From: Micromussa lordhowensis
Taxonomy: Eukaryota; Cnidaria; Anthozoa; Scleractinia; Lobophylliidae
Length of the DNA: 64,000 nucleotides
Assembly: GCA_964020085.1 (NCBI GenBank)
Contig: OZ026607.1
Span: 14,984,041-15,048,040, forward strand
Direction: 5' to 3'
This document shows, in pieces, positions 58,450-64,000 of this stretch. The notes under the pieces are model-generated. The model saw only the letters and a program-made list of their open reading frames with translations. It was not told the DNA's origin and ran no database searches. The position numbers and the translations under genes are program-made. Every line of letters starts with the position of its first letter. Within the stretch, counting starts at the first letter, position 1.

Positions 58450-59229
58450 ATGAGCTTTTTCAGAATTTCTATCAAAGGCGTGCAAATCAAAGGGTAAGTT
58501 TAGCAGAAGTGGTATTTTCTGCGTAAACTTCTGCCTTACCGCACTTCACCCATGAAATTGCTTTATTTGTATCGCGCTTGTCACCATCGCTTGTGCTGTT
58601 TAATTTGCATTTCAGATATCACCATTTCAAGGTTAAAGTACCATCTGGGACACCATTCATCGTTAGAAAGGAGGCTGACAACGAGTATGATCCCTTCGCA
58701 CTGGCATGCCTTATCCCTGCTGAAGTGGAAAAAATTCCGGAGCCTCTGCGGAAAATGGCCATTTACAGCAAATCACAGCGAAAGAGTTATACTTTGGAAG
58801 ATGTGAGAGGGTCTCAGATCGGCAGAATCCAGTATATTTTAAACAAGGAGCTACATTACCTACTGCAATGTGGCAAGATATCCCAGATTGAAGGGTAAGT
58901 GAATTATCGGTTTTCTCCTAAGGCAGAATGACTTATCTGTTTCATAAACTTAAACTGGCGCTTTCGAATTCATCGGCCTAAATTTTTTTAATATCTGCGT
59001 TTGTCTCCTCTTTCTAAGCATTGTCAGTGGAGAACCGACGGTTACTGTTCGTCCAGATGCAGCCCAAAAGTTCCAAAGAAACAAACAGGCCGGCGGAGGA
59101 GCATACATCCCGGCAACTATTAATGTTGAAGGACCACGCGAGTACGAAGAAGCCGTGCTCGATAGAGTCCGCACGACCTTATCGGAGTGCGAAAATGGAG
59201 TGTTTATGTCTGTCGAAATCGAGAATTAG
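58450..59229 (+). CDS. HIRAN-domain protein, 177 residues
   Basis: Three exons in phase: 58450-58493, 58616-58894, 59019-59229; total 534 nt. The protein starts MSFFRISIKGVQIKG-YHHF and continues KVKVPSGTPFIVRKEADNEY-DPFALACLIP. Its pattern V/K-G-x2-Y/H...G-x-x-x-x-x-R-E-x-x-N-x-Y-D-x-x-A is that of the HIRAN domain, which binds 3' ends of DNA in HLTF/Rad5. The second half of the domain is at IGRIQYILNKELHYLLQCG, and a C-terminal part (VRPDAAQKFQ, then YEEAVLDRVRTTL) follows. There is no helicase or RING domain, so this is a stand-alone HIRAN protein. The ATG gives the only frame that joins the exons. AATAAA follows at about 59264. Confidence 0.8.
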
Positions 59230-59475
59230 AACAAGAAATTATCTATATGACAAACAAATCCAGAAATAAATGTTGTTTTTCGTTACATTATGATCACATT
59301 TGTGTGTATTTTTTACCGTGATGTTGCCGCATTGCAATATGGCCGCCATTCAAATTCCGTGCACAATGTCTATGTCGACCCAGTTCCTCTCGGCCAAATT
59401 TCTTTGTTTTGGTTTTGCCTCGACCAATCATGTAGCAAGAAACCATATAGACAGAAATGTCTATGGCCCGCACTG

Positions 59476-59783
59476 ATCATGACAAAAATTAGTTCCGTGA
59501 GCTCGCAAAACCAGCCACTAATGCTTAAAAATGCACCAGAATTTACCAAAATCATGATAGGAGAAATTTGTACTAGTTTATAACTAAATGTAGAGAAATT
59601 TTTTTTTTGTCCATACATCGTCTGTAAAATTACAAGACGATGTATGGACAAAAAAAAAAAATTCTCTACATTTAGTTATAAACTAGTACAAATTTCTCCT
59701 ATCATGATTTTGGTAAATTCTGGTGCATTTTTAAGCATTAGTAGCTGGTTTTGCGAGCTCACGGAACTAATTCTTGTCATGAT
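59476..59783. repeat. 308-bp near-perfect palindrome
   Basis: The left arm from atcatgacaaaaattagttc to the centre at about 59629 is followed immediately by its reverse complement ending ...aattcttgtcatgat. There is essentially no loop (tgtaaaattaca is itself symmetrical). The only visible mismatches are in an A/T run and a few single bases. It lies downstream of the HIRAN gene and has no coding content. Confidence 0.9.
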
Positions 59784-61505
59784 ACCATACATTTCTTCTT
59801 CTGGTTACCCCCCAAAAACGCAAAGGATTATGGATATGTGCAAGTAGCGAATTGGCAAAATTTTATTGTGAGTTCGATTATGTTCGATTGAGTTCGGCAA
59901 TCGAACGATTGGTGTTCGATTGAGTTCAATTGCCGAACTGTTCGATTGGATAGGTCGGGAATACAGTGACGGGTACTCTTTATACGCGTCAAAATCGCTC
60001 AAATAGCTTATCGAAGCGTTTCGGCGACGTAAAAAGGACACCACTTAGAGAGGTTTCGAACTTTATCGTAGCTTTTCTAAGAGAAAACAGAAATAGTTTT
60101 AGTTCAAAATTGAAATCCATGCAGGCCCTTATTTCAATATCTTATAGTACGCTTTGGTTACTGGTAATTACATCGCCCAGAATGCTATTGTCTTTCGCAA
60201 CATGTACTTGCAGTGCCCAGCTTTTCAATGCGCGAAATAATATTGCATAGATTAATTCTCGGAATTCCGACTGTTCTCGTCAATGAATCGGCGGCTGTCA
60301 ATCAAACGGTCTGATGCGTGAAGTAAATCCCAAGATTTAATAAAGTTAACATGGGCACAAAGTTAAAGGCGGCCTACACTTTTGGCACAGACTTTTCTCA
60401 ACGAAGTCGTGTGCAGCAACATTCTCTCTTTTTCTGTTTGTTGTAATGTCACACTCGGAATAGTCTGAGCGCGGGAACTGAAAGTTTTCCCACAGAAAAA
60501 TGCTTCTTCCAAAGCGTTGCCAAATGGAAAGCGCGGTGCACTCGCTACTCGACCGGTCAAAGCAGTTGATTATTAGACACAGTCTGTTACTCGATCGGTT
60601 TACGTAGTCTGTACGTTGATTGAGGATTTTTAAAAGACAACACAGTTCTTTTCTATTTGTAAAAATGTCTGGAAAATAAAAATAAATGGCATTTCTGTTT
60701 GAAATCCTAAGCCGAACAAAAAAGCAAGTAAGACGTAGGAACTGTGTCCCACAGCCACCATAAAAGAAGTGCTGGATCTCTTATCCAAAACAAGATGAAT
60801 CATTTAAAAATCGGACATAGCAACGGGGATAAGAATAACAAACGCTTTTGAAAAACACGAGACCACATCGTCAATGTAATTTACAATATTCAACAGTAGT
60901 TGATCAGATTCTTTACCATCTAGGCAAAGGAGAGCAATGAGAAATCCACGGCAATCGCGTGTCACTGAACCAAGATGACACATAACAGTAGAGGTTTTTC
61001 TATAACAGAGGTTTTTCTATAACAGTTGCGTCCGACTCTATGCGTCCGCTTATTAGTTTTTAATTACGCTAAATAAGGAAAAAAAATCTTTAGCACAGTA
61101 AGACAAAGAACGTAACTTTTAAAATTATTCTATTACATAACACTCGCATTCATGGTCAGTTAATAATAAGGTATGGAGAAAATATTGATCAGCGTAGTCC
61201 ACGCCTATCTGTTCTTCCTTGTCCTCCCAGATAATACAAACAACTCTCTTGCATCCTAAACCCCTTACAACTTATCATTTTTCGAAGTAAAACATCACAA
61301 TTCTTACAATAATTCCCCAAACTCATCCAAAACTACAAAAATGAAATTATCGACAGTTTATAAACTATTTTCATTACTGCGAGAGAAGGCTCTTATGAGG
61401 GTTATCCGTGGGAAACGCACAGACAAAGCGTTTCAGTTCATTGATGTCCTGCCAAGAATTAGGAACGTTTAAGACCTCATTCGACAAAAGCTTGGCAGAG
61501 GCCCC
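59784..61505. other. gene-free stretch
   Basis: Short inverted words (gttcgattgagttc / caattgccgaactgttcgatt) near 59870-59950. Otherwise no gene, RNA or repeat was recognised. Confidence 0.35.
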
Positions 61506-61520
61506 ACACAGGGTCAGGAC

Positions 61521-62728
61521 CTACGCTAGCTGCATGTAATAGAGAGCAGTGTGGCGATTCGCCCAACCAACATGATCCATAATCTCAGACAAGTCCGCTC
61601 CCGTGAGGGCTAAGGTGATTGCACAGCCGGATCTGAAGGCATGCAATGTGTCGCCATCATCGGCGCCCATCTTCTTGGGATATGAACGAGCTTTTGTGGC
61701 CGCCGAAGTAAAAGTCGAATCTTGAATGCCTCCATTAAGTGTCATCGGGCGAAACAGGTAGCCACGTGTAAGGTCAACTCTGATTTGTCACGCCACATCC
61801 AGGTATTACTCGATTCCTTTATGGGACAGATGATTGTTTTGTGGGTTTCGTCTGATTCCAAAAACATTCTCGTCCCCCTCCCTCAAGGGTTTTCGTCAAA
61901 CATGATTAAACAGAAAACCGTCGTTATTTAGAAACCGTAAGATTTCAGGAACTTTTACCTGGCCCAAATCAGCCGGTCGATCGCCACTGAAGAAGGCTGT
62001 TTTAAAATAAGCCTGGTCGCGAGCGATAATGCTCCATTGGATTGCAGAGGTAGACTTCTCCAACTCTCTTTGCAAGTGGAGTGATAGCATGGTGAGCTTA
62101 TCCACAACGAAAGGCGTAGCTTTCTTGGGCGTGATTCTGGCTTGTAATTACACCGAGGACACTACACGCAGATAATTTTTCACAGATTTATCTGCTGCTG
62201 GGTTGCGCCAGCCCAGTCTCTTATCCCACTCTCCATCTCTACCTTCAGCGTGGAAAATAGACCTCAATTTTCCTATGTAAGAATCCACAGTTTGTATGGC
62301 AATCGTTGAGAGCAGCCACAAGAATGTCTATCTCTTTGTCCAATAAACTTACAGCTGTTACAGTGAGCCTGCGTTTTCCCATCTTTATCCTTGAAGGAAA
62401 GGAAACGACACTTATCACGTGGTGTTGCTGTCGCAAAAGTTGCTTGCCCCGACAGAGCTAACAAGAATGTCTCAAGCTGTTTTTGTAAGGAATCCTTCTG
62501 CTTTGTGTAAATGGTCGCTTGCTCGTAGTTTAGTAACTCTTGCAGCCGTTTATCAATCTGACTGAGGTCAACGTTCACACCTACTTGTTCGACCCGCGGT
62601 GGACAGATTACCTTTCTTTTATGACCACGGCGTTGACAGTAACGAAAATCACTATCAATTGCATGGCAGCAAATTGGGCATCTAACTGATGGGACGAAAA
62701 GCTTCGTCACAACCGGTAAATCCTGCAT
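61521..62728 (-). pseudogene. DIRS tyrosine recombinase, frameshifted
   Basis: All catalytic elements of a tyrosine recombinase are recognisable: the first Arg in FFSGDRPADLG, H-x-x-R in LHAFRSG, H-x-x-W in DHVGW and the nucleophile Tyr in ALYYMQLA. At least two stop codons (a TGA just after FNHV and a TAA after GIE) and a frameshift near 62270 separate them. The copy is inactive as read. Confidence 0.8.
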
Positions 62729-63030
62729 AGAAAGAAAGTCAAAAATAGGGGTGCTTAGAACGCCCCGTCTCTGTCAATTTCAAAAAACGCGTCAATAAAA
62801 GATCCGATTAATCACGCATGTAGGGAGCACAATATTTTGCCCACAGCATAAATGTTTAACCATTAGAAGAACGGATAAATTCCACATAGAAAGACCATAA
62901 GTCCCGTGGAATGCTTGGATGGGGGATCCAGCCCTGCCTAGACGGTCCTAGAAGAGCATTGCGATCACCCGTAGAGGGCATCCCTTGCACTTGTACGGGC
63001 CAATGCTAAATAAGAGGCCACCAATGCCTT

Positions 63031-63417
63031 TTAAAGTAAATATCCAGGACAACAAAGGTGCAAGACTGTAAACTTTACAAGACCTGTAAGACGGCAACGG
63101 TGAAAAAATGTACGGGCGCTCATAGCTGGATTTTGTCCCGTCAGATCTTGCGCGAAAAGATTCCCCTCTGAGGACACTGGGGATACACCTAGGGTAAAGT
63201 GAGGCAGACTGTCGCCCGATGTATCTTTCATTGCATTTGAATCCAGCGCCATTAGGTCAAAAGTATGACCCCCCGGACCACCAAATATACTAGACAAAGG
63301 ACGAGAGAGCTTATCAGCAGGGTTCTCATTAGTCGTGATATAATACAAGTGTTCATATACAAGCGCGTAACAAACACGCCCAAATAAAGCGTTCAAAAAA
63401 TTCACTACCGTCAGCAA
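63031..63417 (-). pseudogene. DIRS RNase H C-terminal fragment
   Basis: About 125 residues including ENPADKLSR and HTFDLMALDSN, a conserved RNase H/RT-tail segment of DIRS elements. The rest of the RT polyprotein is missing at higher coordinates on this strand. Confidence 0.7.
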
Positions 63418-63679
63418 AGAAAAGAGAAGAGCCCGCCACGGGAATTACACTAGCACGTAAACGGTTGCAAAAAATCTCACGCCTTGGAAGCAACTGGTTT
63501 CATCAGCAGTCATTCAAAATAACAAACAGCCTTCACATCGATCAACAATGAAAAGCTTAATTGCTCTTTAAAACAGCAAGTTTTCATTTGAAGTCAAGAA
63601 ACAAGGCGAAAAACTCGGTGAGAAAAGTAACCAGTACAGAGCTCACCAACACTTTACAAACACGTAGATTCTGTCAAGA

Positions 63680-64000
63680 ACTTACCCACAGTGAAACGTC
63701 ACCCTCGATTTATCAGAATAGAAGTCCCATCTGCGTTCATCCAACATACGAACAGGCTGAACGAAAACATCTTGTCAGATAACAGATCGACGAAACCTCG
63801 CCCCCGATGAAACTTCACTCTTGTATTGCAAGGCATATGAATTCCATACGTAATCATCCAACGAATCGACGAACATACTGACGGAATCATCATGGCAGAT
63901 AACTGGTGAAAACTCACCCCTGGTGAAGCCTCACCCACGCTTTGCGAGCGTATAAATTCCATCTGCAGTCATCCAACAGCGAACGCACTGGAGGAATCAT
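63680..64000. repeat. diverged tandem repeat (~125-bp period)
   Basis: The words cccatctgcgttcatccaac, ttccatacgtaatcatccaac and ttccatctgcagtcatccaac recur at about 63725, 63842 and 63957. Each is followed by aacgaac/cgaacatactg-like and cagataac words. It continues beyond the window edge. It may be a terminal repeat of the neighbouring DIRS-like element or an unrelated minisatellite. Confidence 0.6.

Larger units (their letters stand above)
61506..63417 (-). mobile_element. decayed DIRS-like retroelement (RNase H end plus tyrosine recombinase)
   Basis: Read on the minus strand. 63417 to about 63031 contains a DIRS RT/RNase H tail (NENPADKLSRPLSS, FGGPGGHTFDLMALDSN, GNLFAQDL). Then, from 62728, comes a protein with zinc ribbons (VRCPICCHAIDSDFRYCQRR, HCNSCKFIGQRDRHSCGC) and a tyrosine recombinase to 61521. 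The order RT/RNase H then tyrosine recombinase is specific to DIRS-type elements. Stops and frameshifts break the frame. The RT catalytic part is missing upstream, where a tandem repeat lies instead. Confidence 0.85.

Overview
The window looks like nuclear DNA of a stony coral, most likely from the Acropora/Montipora side of the scleractinian tree. Evidence: two five-exon GFP-like fluorescent-protein (FP) loci with phase-conserved introns, AT-rich DNA, genes split by short GT-AG introns, and dense remains of metazoan retroelements (Penelope-like, restriction-like-endonuclease LINEs, a jockey/CR1/L2-like LINE, DIRS, tRNA-derived SINEs) plus many foldback elements. Species assignment is inference; no database search was possible.

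Layout. 1-4.4 kb: gene-poor, with a ~177-bp tandem duplication, a cluster of CACGTG boxes and two long palindromes. 4.4-8.4 kb: an FP locus on the minus strand, a pseudogene in this copy (a ~160-bp insertion splits exon 4 and creates an in-frame stop; the conserved late Glu is Gly), with its 3' end duplicated in tandem. 8.4-14.9 kb: intergenic DNA between the two FP loci, built from repeated internal duplications and carrying a SINE and an inverted-duplicated Penelope-like element with hammerhead-ribozyme-like cores. 15.0-17.5 kb: an intact FP gene on the plus strand with a His-Tyr-Gly chromophore triplet (226 aa, Kaede-like). The two FP loci are divergent (head to head).

17.5-24.6 kb: 3' flank, minisatellite, hairpin array, a TIR-bounded foldback element and the 3' end of an RLE-type LINE bounded on both sides by (ATT)n. 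24.6-35.7 kb: a direct segmental duplication (units about 24640-31410 and 31465-35650) with (ATT)n tracts at its joints; a third partial copy of its left part lies at 41630-42640. Two of these copies carry an orphan FP promoter/leader/start-codon fragment. 39-41.6 kb: a second Penelope GIY-YIG fragment and a second RLE LINE, again inside (TTA)n tracts. 43.4-44.1 kb: tandem tRNA-derived SINE units.

46-59.3 kb is the host-gene part: two small tentative genes, a six-exon gene for an apparently intact 1057-residue cysteine-rich protein with an AT-hook (50002-55543) followed by a perfect 61-bp-arm hairpin, an intronless MADS-box-like gene (minus) and, divergent from it, an intact three-exon HIRAN-domain gene. 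59.3-64 kb: a 308-bp palindrome, unassigned DNA, a decayed DIRS tyrosine-recombinase element and a diverged tandem repeat at the edge.
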